A stretch of DNA of 64,000 nt, from NCBI RefSeq assembly GCF_000600335.2, contig NZ_KK088571.1, positions 92,566 to 156,565 of the forward strand, given 5' to 3'. Shown piece after piece: positions 9,736 to 20,040 of the stretch. The stretch comes from Rubellimicrobium mesophilum DSM 19309. GTDB taxonomy: Bacteria; Pseudomonadota; Alphaproteobacteria; Rhodobacterales; Rhodobacteraceae. The position numbers and the translations under genes are program-made. Within the stretch, counting starts at the first letter, position 1; each line of letters starts with the position of its first letter. Under the pieces are notes generated by a model. It saw only the letters and a program-made list of their open reading frames with translations, ran no database searches and had not been told where the DNA came from.

Positions 9736-10625
9736 TGGCGATGCCTCGCGTCTCGATTATCACGCCTTTCCTCGACGCCGAACGCTATCTTGCCGAAGCC
9801 GTCGAGAGCGTGCGGGCCCAGACCTTCCCCGACTGGGAGTTGCTCCTTGTCGACGACGGATCGAGCGACGAAGGCCCTGCCATCGCGAACCGATATGTTG
9901 ACGCCGAACCTGGGAGGATTCGTTACCTGCCGCCGGACCCGCGTCGGCGTGGTGCCGCAGCGGCTCGCAACAGGGGCATCGCGGCTGCGCGCGGGGCGCT
10001 GATCGCCCTTCTCGACGCAGACGACACCTATCTGCCCGAGAAGCTTGCCCACGACTTGGCGACCCTTGCCGCAGACCCCGGCGTCGCCTGGCTGTACCGC
10101 TCTACCCGCTGGGTTCATGATGGTGCTCTGGGGCGCGATTGGACCGAGCGCCCTGGCGTGCGGACCGACCGGAGCTACGATCCACCACACTTGCTGATTC
10201 GCGTCATTCTCAGAGAGCGCGGCGATGTGCCCTCCACCTGCGGCGTGTTGATGCGTAAGACTGCGGTTGAGGCTGTCGGAGGGTTCGAGGAAAGGTTTCG
10301 CCTCTACGAAGACCAGACACTCTGGGCGAAGCTGATGCTCAATGGCCGGACCCGCGTCGGGACAGGAAGCGATGCTCTTTATCGTCAGCATCCTCTATCC
10401 ACCTCGGCGGCGGCCATTGCTTCAGGAGACTATCACCCCACCCGGCCCCATGCCGCGCGCAGAGCCTTTCTCGACTGGCTCCAGGATTACGTGCAGGACC
10501 ATGGTGCCGATCCACGCTTGCTCCAGGCGCTCGCTGCGGCCAAGGCCGATTGCGACGGTGGGGCCTTGACGGCCGTCCGGCGTCGCTTGCGGCGTCTCAG
10601 CCGCTACGTCCCGGCGATGCCATGA
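9735..10625 (+). CDS. Glycosyltransferase family 2
   Basis: A 296-residue GT2 enzyme with VSIITPFLDAERYLAEAV, VDDGSSDEG at 39-47 and DADD at 94-97. YEDQTLWAKL matches the FEDQVFYVKT block of the preceding gene, supporting paralogy. The start shares a TGATG junction with the upstream stop. Its 3' end overlaps by 22 bases the end of the convergent pyruvyl transferase gene, so this is the last gene of the rightward glycan operon. Confidence 0.85.
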   Translation: MAMPRVSIITPFLDAERYLAEAVESVRAQTFPDWELLLVDDGSSDEGPAIANRYVDAEPGRIRYLPPDPRRRGAAAARNRGIAAARGALIALLDADDTYLPEKLAHDLATLAADPGVAWLYRSTRWVHDGALGRDWTERPGVRTDRSYDPPHLLIRVILRERGDVPSTCGVLMRKTAVEAVGGFEERFRLYEDQTLWAKLMLNGRTRVGTGSDALYRQHPLSTSAAAIASGDYHPTRPHAARRAFLDWLQDYVQDHGADPRLLQALAAAKADCDGGALTAVRRRLRRLSRYVPAMP

Positions 10626-11629
10626 ACTCCGTGCAAGTAGCGCGCCAGCCGTGATCTGAGGCCTCGTGGCGGAGGCTCCGGCTGTGGTGGCGGTGGAAGT
10701 CCGGCCAGGAAGGCCGCCATGCCCGCGCCACTCTGCCGCTGCGCATAGGCGCGCTCGATGGCCCCGCCAGGTAGAAGGGCCTCGACGAGGCGGTCCCGAA
10801 TCGCCTCTGCATCATTGGCTGCGCGCCGACCACGAAGCATCGCAAGCTCCTGCGCCTCGCGCGTCCGAAGCGCTTCGAAAACCTGGTCGAGTCGCTCGGG
10901 CGAGAGATCGGAAAGCCCGAGTACATGCGGCCAGCCGATGTGGCGGCACTGCCTCGTGATCTTGCCACCGCCGCGCACGGCGTCGACGGCGAGGACCGGG
11001 ACCCCCCGCTTCAATCCCATGACCAGGCCATGCAGCCGCGTGGTGACAAGGATGTCCACGCGTGCGATCAGCGCCTCGATCTCGCCCGGCGTTCGCAGGC
11101 CCATCTCATTCTGGTCGAGGCGCGTGTCGATCGCGACCCGCGCCGCCTCGTGCCGATCGAGCAGGGCGCCGATCGCCCTGTGAGCGGCGTCCGTGTCGGC
11201 CTCGTCGTGGGCCTCCACGAGGCAGACTCCGACGACCGGGGGCAGGGTAGCCCGACTGGCGAAGACCATGTCCGCATTCACGCCCTCGGCACTGTCCCTT
11301 TCGATCACGAGATCGAAGGGGTTCCACTGCGACGGGGGCCGCTCGAGGGACAGGTTGAGGCCAACCAGCCGGCAATGGGCGAAGCGCAGGAGAAAGTCGC
11401 GCTCGAGTGCGCCATGGTTGAAGGGGCCGCAGACGAAGAAGGCATGGCTGTAGATCGCCGGATCGACATCGCTCAGCGGCAGGCCATCCTCGAAGGGCGG
11501 GGCCACGGCCACATCGGCGGGCATGTCCTGTTCGCGTAGCCAATCCAGGAGCACGTCGCGCGCGAGGAGGTCGCCTCCCGTGGCGTGACCGTCCGCGTAG
11601 CTGAACCACCCGGCCACAAGAGCCCTCAT
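10604..11629 (-). CDS. Polysaccharide pyruvyl transferase family protein
   Basis: A 341-residue protein of the CsaB/WcaK family, which adds pyruvate ketals from phosphoenolpyruvate to surface glycans. The strongest mark is [21 protein letters not shown], the conserved C-terminal block of the family. The N-terminus ([25 protein letters not shown]) matches the usual glycine-rich start. ATG 11629 overlaps the stop of the upstream ABC ATPase (ATGA). The C-terminal end is proline and arginine rich. Pyruvylation of the exported polysaccharide is the likely role, although some family members have other substrates. Confidence 0.78.
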   Translation of the reverse strand: MRALVAGWFSYADGHATGGDLLARDVLLDWLREQDMPADVAVAPPFEDGLPLSDVDPAIYSHAFFVCGPFNHGALERDFLLRFAHCRLVGLNLSLERPPSQWNPFDLVIERDSAEGVNADMVFASRATLPPVVGVCLVEAHDEADTDAAHRAIGALLDRHEAARVAIDTRLDQNEMGLRTPGEIEALIARVDILVTTRLHGLVMGLKRGVPVLAVDAVRGGGKITRQCRHIGWPHVLGLSDLSPERLDQVFEALRTREAQELAMLRGRRAANDAEAIRDRLVEALLPGGAIERAYAQRQSGAGMAAFLAGLPPPPQPEPPPRGLRSRLARYLHGVHGIAGT

Positions 11630-12837
11630 GCCGCCACCCACCTGTGCGCGATCTCGACGTGGCCAAAGCCCGGTGCCTCGACAGCCTCTCGCCCTGCTAC
11701 GAGGCCCGGTTGCACGTCGAAGACGAGTGCACCCTCGCAGCGGTCCTCGATGACGCCGTCGCCTGCCGTGAGGGCGACGTTCAGCCGGTAGCGGCCCGGA
11801 CGGAGGGGGAGCGAGTCGATCTCGCAGCAGAAGACCTGGGACCTGGCGCCGGTTTGCACGTCCTGAGGCGCCGAATTGCCGGTGTCGAAGGACGTGACCC
11901 CCTGACCCAACACGTCATAGATCGTGAAGGCGCAGCGGACCCGGTCCGTGGGGCCATTGGCGCGGAACTCGAAGCAGGCTCGCTCGCCCGAGATCAGCGT
12001 TGGACCAGCGCGACCTTGGATGCGGATCGCCTCGACCCTGACATGGCCCCGGCCGCTCCGCTCCGTGCGCAGATGGATCGGCTCGTCGGCCCAGCGCTGC
12101 AGCATCCGGAGATGCTCGCCTATGACGGTCGTCGGTGTTCCATCCATGGCCACGACGCCCTCCCGGATCAGGATGGCGCGGCTGCACAGTTTCTGGATCG
12201 CCGCGAGCTGGTGGCTCACGATCAGCACCGTGCGACCCTCGCCCACCAGTTCGCCGATCCGGCCCAAGCACTTGGCCTGGAAGGCTGCGTCGCCCACGCC
12301 CAAGACCTCGTCCACGATCAGGATGTCGGGGTCGATATGAGCGGCCACCGCAAATCCCAGCCGCAGGTACATGCCGCTCGAATAGCGCTTCACGGGCGTG
12401 TCGATGAAGGGCTCTATGCCCGAGAACTCGACGATCTGCTCGAAGCGGGCCGCTGTCTCGCGGCGGGACATGCCGAGGATCGCGCCGTTGAGGAAGACGT
12501 TCTCGCGCCCCGTGAGCTCGGGGTGGAACCCTGTTCCGACCTCGAGGAGAGCGCCTACGCGCCCGCGCGCGATGATCCGGCCCGAGGTCGGCTCGACGAT
12601 GCGGGACAGGATCTTGAGAAGGGTGCTCTTGCCTGCCCCATTTGCGCCGATGATGCCCAGGACCTCCCCGGGCTGAACATCGAACGACACGTCGCGAAGC
12701 GCCCAGAATGTGGAGACCGTCCGGCGACGGCTCCGAAAGGAGGCGAGACCCTCTCGGAGGGTGGGAAACGAGTTGCGCTCTCGCCCGACCATATAGGACT
12801 TGGCCAGGTGCTCGGCGCGGATGGCAAGGTGCTTCAT
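11626..12837 (-). CDS. ABC-2 polysaccharide export ATP-binding protein (Wzt-like, with C-terminal domain)
   Basis: A 403-residue ATPase. Walker A GANGAGKS is at 64-71, the signature SSGMYLRL at 153-160, Walker B ILIVDE at 172-177 and the switch histidine at 209. The [16 protein letters not shown] block is characteristic of Wzt/KpsT/TagH exporters. Residues from about 250 form a Wzt_C-like beta domain, which in O-antigen systems binds the modified chain end before export. It would therefore read a terminal modification such as methylation or pyruvylation. ATG 12837 is used; the longer frame to 12990 overlaps the permease gene. Confidence 0.88.
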   Translation of the reverse strand: MKHLAIRAEHLAKSYMVGRERNSFPTLREGLASFRSRRRTVSTFWALRDVSFDVQPGEVLGIIGANGAGKSTLLKILSRIVEPTSGRIIARGRVGALLEVGTGFHPELTGRENVFLNGAILGMSRRETAARFEQIVEFSGIEPFIDTPVKRYSSGMYLRLGFAVAAHIDPDILIVDEVLGVGDAAFQAKCLGRIGELVGEGRTVLIVSHQLAAIQKLCSRAILIREGVVAMDGTPTTVIGEHLRMLQRWADEPIHLRTERSGRGHVRVEAIRIQGRAGPTLISGERACFEFRANGPTDRVRCAFTIYDVLGQGVTSFDTGNSAPQDVQTGARSQVFCCEIDSLPLRPGRYRLNVALTAGDGVIEDRCEGALVFDVQPGLVAGREAVEAPGFGHVEIAHRWVAA

Positions 12838-12850
12838 GCCCGCGCCCTTC

Positions 12851-13703
12851 CTACAGGATGTCCGCCAGACTTCGCTCCGTATGCCGGAGGTAGACGGCCC
12901 CCATCCCCAGTGCAACGAAGGTTGAGGCGACCGAGATCGCGAAGGAGGGTGCGTGGATGGCAGTCCCGAAGAGGGACCAGCGAAGCCCATCCACGACCCC
13001 GACCATGGGATTGAGGCTGTAGATCATCCGCCAACCGCCGGGCAGCGCGCTGCTCGGGTAGGCTATGGGCGATGCGAACAGGGCAAATTGAAGCGCGAAG
13101 GGCAGGGCGTGGCCGACGTCTCGGTATTGGGCATTGGCGGCGCACAGGATGAGGCCCACGCCGAGCGTTGCCGCCAGCCCGAGGAGCAGCGGCGCCCAGA
13201 CCAGAAGGAGGCGGACGGACGGCACCCAGTCATAAAAGATCAAGACCGCCACCAGAAGCGGCAGATGCACCAGCAACTCGATCAGGCCCGACAGTACGGC
13301 TGCGAGTGGCAGAGCGAGGCGAGGGAAGTAGACGCGGCGCACAAGCTCCTGGTTCGTGACAAAGCTCGTCGCGGCCGTGCTGACCCCGTGGGAGAAGAAC
13401 TGCCAAGGGATCAGGCCCGCCAGCACGAAGAGCGGGTAGGGAACCCCGTCCGTGGCGACGCCGGCGAGGCGGGCGAAGATGAGCGTCAGAACGGTGGCGG
13501 TCAGGAGAGGCTGCAGCAACGCCCATGCGCACCCCCAGCACCGTCTGCCGATAACGGACCTTGAAGTCCCGCCAGACGAAGAAGGCGACGAGCTCCCGAT
13601 GGAGCCAAAGCTCGTCCAATCCGAGTGACCCGATGCCGCGGCGGCGCTCGATCACAAGGACTGGCGGCTCGTGGGTGCGGGCTGGGCGCCACGGCTCCCT
13701 CAT
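12851..13703 (-). CDS. ABC-2 polysaccharide export permease (Wzm-like), frameshifted
   Basis: The membrane partner of the Wzt-like ATPase. The N-terminal frame reads [17 protein letters not shown], the classic Wzm/KpsM opening. The conserved text then continues in another frame as [22 protein letters not shown] with about six hydrophobic helices ([31 protein letters not shown]). Between them, near 13527-13532, one extra base is present: GTGCGCATGG reads V-A-W only if one C is removed. Either a sequencing error or a genuine loss of export. The ATG at 13703 overlaps the upstream glycosyltransferase stop. Confidence 0.8.
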
Positions 13704-14899
13704 CCCCGGTGCTCCGTGGTCCAGACGATGCGCTGGCCGACCAATCCTGCCACGATGCCGCGGACCGAGATCGTCACGTCGACGGCCAGAAACGGAAGGG
13801 ATGCGAGACTCATCAGGACAAGCCGCCGGTCCGCACCAGACAAGCGGAGCGCAAGCCCGATCTGCAGGCCGACGACAAGAACATAGAGGCCGACCAGAAG
13901 GGCTGCGACGATGATGGGGACCAAGGTCCCCGCCACCCAGCCAAGTAGGGCCAACAAGGCCAAAACCACGAGGAGCGGACGCTCGAAATAGCCAGCATGG
14001 GTGGCGAGCGAATCGAACCAGGCCACAAGGCTCTCGCCCCTCCCGCGAAGGAGCAGGGCCTTGGTCGCCGACTCGGCATATCCGGCGGACCAGCGCACGT
14101 GCTGCGCCAGATAGCCAGCCAGCGTGTCAGGCACGTCCTGGAGCGCGCGCACGTCGGCCGCGTAGGCGATGCGTCCACCCTCGGCCGAGATTGCAGCGGA
14201 GAACATCGTGTCGTCCGCGAACTGCCATCTCTCAGGATAGAGCTTGCGAAAGGTCGCTGGCCGACATGCCCAGGAACCTGCGAGCTTCGTCGGCAACCCG
14301 AGCGCGTGCTGGCCGCGGCTCGTCACCGCCTCGCCCACCGCCGCCTCGAGATAGCAGTAGGCCGAAACGAGCGAGCGGCTCGCGCGGTCCACCGGATGCT
14401 CTATGGCGACGGCCGCGACCCTGGGGTCGGCGAAGTACTTGACCAGGTTCTCAAGAGCGTCGGGCGCCAGCCGGTGGTCGGCATCGATGACGAGGAGGAG
14501 GTCGTCATCAGACATCGGGAGGCCGGTCAAGCCTTCCCGCAGCGCGATCGCCTTGCCTCGCTGAGGGGAAGGCAGGGCCACCGCGCGGAAAAGGTCGGGC
14601 TGCATCGCCTCAGCGTCGCGCATGAGTTCGGCCGAGCCGTCCGCGGATCCATCGTCTATCAGGATCACCACCCGATCTCCCTCGTAGGGCAGAGCGGCAA
14701 GAGAGGCGATCAGACGTGGAAGCCGCCGGGCCTCGTTGCGGCAGGCGCATGCGATCCAGATGCGCGGCCTCGCAGAGATCGCCTTCCAGGGCCGATAGAG
14801 CATCGCGGCCGCATAGCAGAGGAGCAGCCGGCGCGAGGCCGAGACCGCGAGGACGGCAGCCACAAGGACAGCCATAATGGTGAGAGAGACTTCGACCAT
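13700..14899 (-). CDS. Membrane-bound GT2 glycosyltransferase
   Basis: About 399 residues. An N-terminal hydrophobic segment is followed by a GT2 domain of the cellulose/hyaluronan synthase type: IACACRNEARRL, IDDGSADGS, DADHRL and a QHVRWSAG block that matches the Q/RxxRW acceptor motif. Three or four hydrophobic helices close the protein. This is a processive-type enzyme or a membrane-anchored transferase. The start is uncertain: ATG 14899 gives the compact form and ATG 14956 adds 19 residues. It heads a leftward operon with the exporter genes and diverges from the next glycosyltransferase. Confidence 0.82.
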   Translation of the reverse strand: MVEVSLTIMAVLVAAVLAVSASRRLLLCYAAAMLYRPWKAISARPRIWIACACRNEARRLPRLIASLAALPYEGDRVVILIDDGSADGSAELMRDAEAMQPDLFRAVALPSPQRGKAIALREGLTGLPMSDDDLLLVIDADHRLAPDALENLVKYFADPRVAAVAIEHPVDRASRSLVSAYCYLEAAVGEAVTSRGQHALGLPTKLAGSWACRPATFRKLYPERWQFADDTMFSAAISAEGGRIAYAADVRALQDVPDTLAGYLAQHVRWSAGYAESATKALLLRGRGESLVAWFDSLATHAGYFERPLLVVLALLALLGWVAGTLVPIIVAALLVGLYVLVVGLQIGLALRLSGADRRLVLMSLASLPFLAVDVTISVRGIVAGLVGQRIVWTTEHRG

Positions 14900-15060
14900 G
14901 TACTGTTGCTTGCCAGGCCCGGTGATTGACAGAATTGCAACGTCCGAAAAGACCATAGCCTTGCAATTCAGCGCCGGGAAGCAGGGGTTTGACCGCTTCG
15001 ATTGGGGTGGTCCTTCTGTCGCGAAACGTCGAATATGGGTTGCGCCCAGGGAGAACGGGG
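14900..15060. promoter_or_regulatory. Divergent promoter region between two glycosyltransferase operons
   Basis: About 160 bases separate leftward and rightward genes and are poorer in GC than the flanking coding sequence (for example around 14930-14960). Promoters for both directions are expected here. No clear operator palindrome was recognised. Confidence 0.4.
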
Positions 15061-16137
15061 ATGAGCAGTGCAAGCGACGCGGACGACGGCTCGCCCGACA
15101 TGGGTCCGTCCTTTGCCGTCGTCGTTCCAGCTCATCAGGCCGCTGATCAGATCGGGCGCTGCATCTCCGCCCTGCGGGCGAGCGGTTTCCTCGATCAGGA
15201 GATCCTCGTCGTGGACGATGGCTCCCTCGATGGAACCAGCGAGGTGGCGACCTCGTGCGGCATACGCGTGATCCGCCACGAGCGGCCGCAACGTCCAGCC
15301 TTGGCGCGCAACGCGGGGGCGGAGGCGACCGCCTCCGAAATCCTCGTGTTCGTGGACGCGGATGTTCTCGTGCATCCGGGGGCCCGTGATCGGCTCGAGG
15401 CATTCTTTCGAACCTCCCAAGATCATGCCGCGATCTTCGGGTCCTACGATGACGCCCCCGAAAGCCGGCGGCCCGTCAGTCGCTACCGCAATCTCCTGCA
15501 CCACTATGTGCACCAGACCAGCCGGCCAGAGGCGAACACTTTCTGGACGGGTTTCGGCGCAGTCCGGCGGTCCGCCTTCGAGGCTGCAGGCGGCTTCGAT
15601 CCGGTTTGGGAAGCCATCGAGGATGTGGAACTCGGGCTTCGGCTCAGGGCTGCCGGCGGCCGGATCCGACTCGACCGGACGCTCTTGTGCAAGCATCTGA
15701 AGGACTGGACCTTGGTTTCCATGTTCCGGACGGACTGGAAGGGCCGAGCGGTGCCTTGGACGCAACTTCTCAGGCAGCGCAGGACGGAGGCGGGCGACTT
15801 GAACCTCTCCCGCGCGCATCGGGTGAGCGGGCTCCTGACGCTCCTTCTACCCTTCTGCCTTCTCGCGGGTCTGGCGGCCCCTTCGGCTCTTTGGCTGCTC
15901 CCAGCTTGTCTCGGTGGGTTCGTCGCTGTGAATGCGCGCTTTCTGACGTTCCTCGGGATGTCCGGAGGACCCGGTTTCGCGCTGAGGAGCATCGGCTACC
16001 ACCTCGCGCATTATGCGGCGGCCGACCTCGGCTACGTTCAAGGACAGCTCCAAGGGCGGCGCCGGGGCGGGGTTGATCAAGGGGTCAGGCTCGGCGCGCC
16101 CGCTTCCATTCGTCGCGTCGATGCCTCCAAGGAATGA
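15061..16137 (+). CDS. Glycosyltransferase family 2 with C-terminal membrane segments
   Basis: A 358-residue protein. FAVVVPAHQAADQIGRCI and VVDDGSLDGT are the donor-binding part, FVDADV the metal motif, and IEDVELGLRLRAAGG the ED motif with the catalytic base. Two hydrophobic segments lie at about 262-305. ATG 15061 is preceded by GGAG at good spacing; an upstream start at 14989 would run through the promoter region. The layout resembles GT2 enzymes that add sugars to lipid-linked acceptors. Confidence 0.82.
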   Translation: MSSASDADDGSPDMGPSFAVVVPAHQAADQIGRCISALRASGFLDQEILVVDDGSLDGTSEVATSCGIRVIRHERPQRPALARNAGAEATASEILVFVDADVLVHPGARDRLEAFFRTSQDHAAIFGSYDDAPESRRPVSRYRNLLHHYVHQTSRPEANTFWTGFGAVRRSAFEAAGGFDPVWEAIEDVELGLRLRAAGGRIRLDRTLLCKHLKDWTLVSMFRTDWKGRAVPWTQLLRQRRTEAGDLNLSRAHRVSGLLTLLLPFCLLAGLAAPSALWLLPACLGGFVAVNARFLTFLGMSGGPGFALRSIGYHLAHYAAADLGYVQGQLQGRRRGGVDQGVRLGAPASIRRVDASKE

Positions 16138-16411
16138 GGGACGGTCGAGGAACAGTGCCGACCCTTGGGACCGGCCAAGACGTCGAAGCCCTCGGCGCAG
16201 GGTCGCTGCACTGAGATTGACGACCGTCCGAGCCTCAAGCAAAGTCGCACCTGCACCTCCCACGACGAAGGTATGCACGAGTGAGCTCCCCAGCCTTGGC
16301 TCGATCGAGCTCGTCCTTGTGGGCTTCATATGACTCAGTCGAGGGTCGGACTGTCCTGCCGCATGATCCGCGATGCGGGCAGGACCGTGGAGATCTGGTG
16401 CGGTGTGAGCC

Positions 16412-17872
16412 GTGACTGGCCCTGCTCCCCTTCTGTCCTTTCGGGGTGCCCTGCTCGCGTTTGGTCTGGCGCTGGCGCTGACCTGGCCCATGCTGGCGAC
16501 TGGCGGCTATCTCGTCTTCACGGATACCCTGTCCTACATCAGCGGCGGGGACATCATCTGGCGGATGGGCCGGCATCTCCTTCGTTCGCTCATGGGGATC
16601 AGGGAGGCTGTCGGCGAATCGGCGCAGAGCATGGTCAACGACAAGGGCGAGCCCTATGTCGTCCGTTCCTTCGCCTACTCGCTGTTCACCCTGGTTGCCG
16701 GAGCCTCGATCTGGCCGGCGGGATTCGCGATCCTGCAGACGGCGGCGACGCTCTGGGCGTCCTTCGCGCTGATCGGTCCCGAGGCGATCACCCGGCCCGG
16801 GAGGCTCGTGCTCACGTTCCTGTACCTTGCGACCGCTTCGACGCTCCCGTGGTTCGCTGTCTATCTGATGCCGGACCTGCTGGCCGCAGCGATCGTCATC
16901 TACGCCGCGATCCTGGTTCGGCGCTTCGATGACCTGAGGACCTGGCAGCAGATCGCCTTGGGAGCGATCGCCTCCTTCGCCATCATCGCGCACTACGGGC
17001 ATGTTCCACTGGCCGTCGGGCTGTTTGGTTTCGTCCTGATCTGGAGGGGTGTCGGGCGACGCCTGACCCGACGCGTGATCCTCGCTGGGCTCATACCCAT
17101 TCTCTTCTCGCCGCTCGCGAACCTGAGCGCCAGCAGCCTGGTCCTCGACACCCCGAGCACGACCCCGCTGCGCTTGCCTGTCCTGCTGGCGCGCTCCATC
17201 GCCGACGGGCCCGCGCGCTGGTATCTCGAGGAGGCCTGCCCGGATGCCGCGCTCGTCATGTGTGAGGTCTATGGCAAGGACATTCCCGATATCGGGGAGT
17301 TCCTGTGGGGCGATAGTGGCATCAGCTCGCTCACGCCCGAGCAACTCGAAGGGATTCGGGCCGAGGAATCCACGATCCTCCTGAGCGCCTTTCGTCGGTA
17401 TCCTCTCGAGCAGACCGAGTCGCTGCTGGGCAATTCGGCTCGTCAGATCGTGAGCGTCGGCACGGACCAGATCAGCGTGGCAACCTGGGACGAGCAAGGC
17501 GACCTGATCTTTGCCGAGCCCGGCGCACAGGGCCTCCGCATCGTCGAGGCGTTCGACCCTGTCACGGTGGTTGGAACCTGGGCGGCCGCTGCGGTCATCC
17601 TGCTGCTCTGGGCCATGGGGCGGCTGGGCCGTCATGAGCTGGAGCTCCTCGCGATCGTGGTCGTGGGGCTCCTCATCAATGCGGCGATCTTCGGCGGCCT
17701 GTCGGCGCCTGTCGATCGTTATCAGTCCCGGGTCATATGGCTTATCCCTGCGCTCGCCGGCCTCTTTCTCACGACCAGCAATAGGGTCCGCCAACTGCAC
17801 AAGTCAGGTGCAACTCTGCGTGGACGACGAAGCGACGACTTGACGGAATGGCCACGAGTCCAAGATCGCTGA
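16412..17872 (+). CDS. Multispanning membrane protein of unknown function
   Basis: A 486-residue protein starting at GTG 16412. About nine hydrophobic helices are visible, among them ALLAFGLALALTWPMLA, LVLTFLYLATASTLPWF, IVGTWAAAAVILLLWAM and LLAIVVVGLLINAAIF. A soluble loop of about 120 residues (VLDTPSTTPLRLPVL to EAFDPVTVV) lies between the helix groups, and the C-terminus is basic. I do not recognise the family with certainty. Size and place in the locus fit a polymerase, flippase or lipid-dependent glycosyltransferase role in polysaccharide assembly, but no catalytic motif was identified. Confidence 0.65.
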   Translation: MTGPAPLLSFRGALLAFGLALALTWPMLATGGYLVFTDTLSYISGGDIIWRMGRHLLRSLMGIREAVGESAQSMVNDKGEPYVVRSFAYSLFTLVAGASIWPAGFAILQTAATLWASFALIGPEAITRPGRLVLTFLYLATASTLPWFAVYLMPDLLAAAIVIYAAILVRRFDDLRTWQQIALGAIASFAIIAHYGHVPLAVGLFGFVLIWRGVGRRLTRRVILAGLIPILFSPLANLSASSLVLDTPSTTPLRLPVLLARSIADGPARWYLEEACPDAALVMCEVYGKDIPDIGEFLWGDSGISSLTPEQLEGIRAEESTILLSAFRRYPLEQTESLLGNSARQIVSVGTDQISVATWDEQGDLIFAEPGAQGLRIVEAFDPVTVVGTWAAAAVILLLWAMGRLGRHELELLAIVVVGLLINAAIFGGLSAPVDRYQSRVIWLIPALAGLFLTTSNRVRQLHKSGATLRGRRSDDLTEWPRVQDR

Positions 17873-18036
17873 CCCAGGTTCCTGAGGTGTGCTGCAGGGG
17901 ATCCATGTCCTGACACCCTCGTGAGCCGGGTCTGCCGCCCCGACCGGGGCTCCCGCCCGTGCCGCTCGCGGGGCGCTCGAACGCTGTGGCCGGGGTTCGG
18001 ATGCGGCGCGCTGCCTGGTTCGGGAGTCGGCTCGGA

Positions 18037-19500
18037 TCAGACGGTTTGCACTCGTCGGCCCGACTCGACCTTCTTCGTCTCGAACTCCTCATGGTAGGAT
18101 CGCTCGACATTGACCGTCCAGAGATCGTTCTCCTCTCCCAAGATGTTCCTCACCGCGAGCATGGCCGTCAGCATGGAGTGGTCTTGGTTGTTGTAGCGAT
18201 GAAGACCATTTCGTCCCGCTGTCTGGAAGTTCCGAAGCGTCTGCAGCCAGGTTCGTATGACCTCGACGGCGTCCCGGTATTCCGCATCGTAGACGGGGTA
18301 AGCCTTTTCCTGCCGGATCACCGCGAAGCCGGTGATTCTCGCGGCGTCGGCCAGACCCAGCTTCTCGATTTCGCTCGCGGCAAGGCCGCGCAGTTCTTCG
18401 TCGGGCATGGACCAGAGACGGTCGCCCTTGTTGACGAAATATTCCATGCCGATCGAGGCCGTGCTCTCATCGGCGACCATGTCGCGCGACCAGGCCCGAA
18501 AGTTCTGGATGCGTCCGACCAGCACCTCGGGCGAGTGAATGTAGATCCAGTTGTCCGGAAACGGGTCGACTTGATCGAGCTGCAGCGCGACGATGAGGAA
18601 GTCACGGTAGCGCAGCCGCTGGGCCGCATCCCTCACCTCGTCCGGGGGCGGAGGATCGAAGGCCTCGATCAGGTCGCGCAGGGCCATCGAGTTGATGAAC
18701 TGGTCCCCCTCGACCAGTTCCTCCGACGCAGGCTGCCCGTCGACCGAATCCTTCCCGATCCCTACCGCAATGACCCGATCCTCCGACCACAGCACCCGTG
18801 TGACATTGGCGCCAAGACGAACCTCGCCACCACGTCCGATGACGCTGTCGCGCACGCGCTCCCACATCATGCCAGGGCCGAGCCGAGGATACTGGAACCT
18901 CTCGATCAAGCTGGTCGCATCGGTGCCGCCGAACACGGAATTCCGGATGACCTTCATCAGCGAAAGGCTCTTGATGCGCTGCGCTGCCCAGTCAGCCTGG
19001 ATTCGTCTCGGCGAAATGCCCCAGACCTTCTCCGTATAGGCCCGGAAGAAGTGCATGTAGAGCCGACCGCCGAAACGATTGATCGTCCATTCCTCGAAGT
19101 TGGTTTCCTTCGGGTGAGGCCAGATCTGCCACTTGAGATAGGAAATCAGGATCCGCCCAGCCTCGTAGAGGCCGATGTTCCACAGGGCATTCAGTACTTT
19201 GAGTGGATAGGCGTAGAACCGGCCGCGATAGTAGATGCGGCTCATCCGTGACACGGTGATGAAATCGGCGCCCAACACCTCGTGCCACATGGCCTCGACC
19301 TCCGGCACCTTGGTGAAGAACCGATGTCCACCGATGTCGAAGCGGTAGCCGTCCCTCTCCTCCGTCCGGGATATGCCCCCCACCATCCGAGAGGCTTCGA
19401 GCACGACCGGATGGGACCGAGGTGCCCGCCTCTGCAGTTCGTAGGCCGCCGTCAAGCCCGCCGGCCCGGCGCCGATGATCACGACCCGATCTGCGCCCAT
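18037..19500 (-). CDS. NAD(P)/FAD-dependent amine-oxidase-like oxidoreductase
   Basis: A 487-residue flavoprotein. The dinucleotide fold VVIIGAGPAGLTAAYEL begins at residue 6 and is followed by VLEASRMVGGISRTEE and FDIGGHRFF, marks shared with protoporphyrinogen oxidase-like and UDP-galactopyranose mutase-like enzymes. Such genes are common in polysaccharide loci. ATG 19500 lies directly before the Rossmann strand; the frame upstream to 19617 is not conserved. Substrate unknown. The gene is convergent with the membrane protein gene. Confidence 0.78.
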   Translation of the reverse strand: MGADRVVIIGAGPAGLTAAYELQRRAPRSHPVVLEASRMVGGISRTEERDGYRFDIGGHRFFTKVPEVEAMWHEVLGADFITVSRMSRIYYRGRFYAYPLKVLNALWNIGLYEAGRILISYLKWQIWPHPKETNFEEWTINRFGGRLYMHFFRAYTEKVWGISPRRIQADWAAQRIKSLSLMKVIRNSVFGGTDATSLIERFQYPRLGPGMMWERVRDSVIGRGGEVRLGANVTRVLWSEDRVIAVGIGKDSVDGQPASEELVEGDQFINSMALRDLIEAFDPPPPDEVRDAAQRLRYRDFLIVALQLDQVDPFPDNWIYIHSPEVLVGRIQNFRAWSRDMVADESTASIGMEYFVNKGDRLWSMPDEELRGLAASEIEKLGLADAARITGFAVIRQEKAYPVYDAEYRDAVEVIRTWLQTLRNFQTAGRNGLHRYNNQDHSMLTAMLAVRNILGEENDLWTVNVERSYHEEFETKKVESGRRVQTV

Positions 19501-20040
19501 AACATTCCCAACAACCTCACCCCATCCCTTGGGACAACTAAAGCACAGAACGGATTTGCTGCGCAAATCGTATCGGCTGCCAACCATTGGGTGGGCGGGC
19601 GAGGTCGGCCTGGACATCGAACAACCTCTACAACCCTAAGGTGACAGTTGTCGACAGGTCGAGGGTCGCAGGTTGCGAGTCCATGGACGAAGATGAAAAT
19701 CCGCACGGGGCAGTCATGTCTCCAACTGGTGGCGAGCCGCGCCTCGTTTCCGGAGCTTCCGAGCCCAGAGACACATCGGCTCCGTCTCATCATGTGGCGC
19801 AATACGGCTCGGGCGCCTGACGGTCAAAACTCAGGGGGCAGTGTCGGGGGGCGCGGTTCACGTCGCTTCGCGCGCTGGGAAACCATCCATCATGCCTCGG
19901 CAAGGCTCTCGCCAGGAGCGGCCTCATGTCGTCACTGAACTCCCGTCGTGCGCAGCGCCCGATCCGTTCGCCGCCCTCCTTCGGACCCCTGCAAGCGGCG
20001 GGTCTCCCGGCCGCTCAAATCGTCCGGCGCGACCAGTCGC
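19501..20040. other. Intergenic region, no gene seen
   Basis: About 540 bases between two leftward genes. The small open frames show no family features. The part just right of 19500 should hold the ribosome-binding site and promoter of the FAD oxidoreductase. No repeat or RNA was recognised. Confidence 0.35.
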
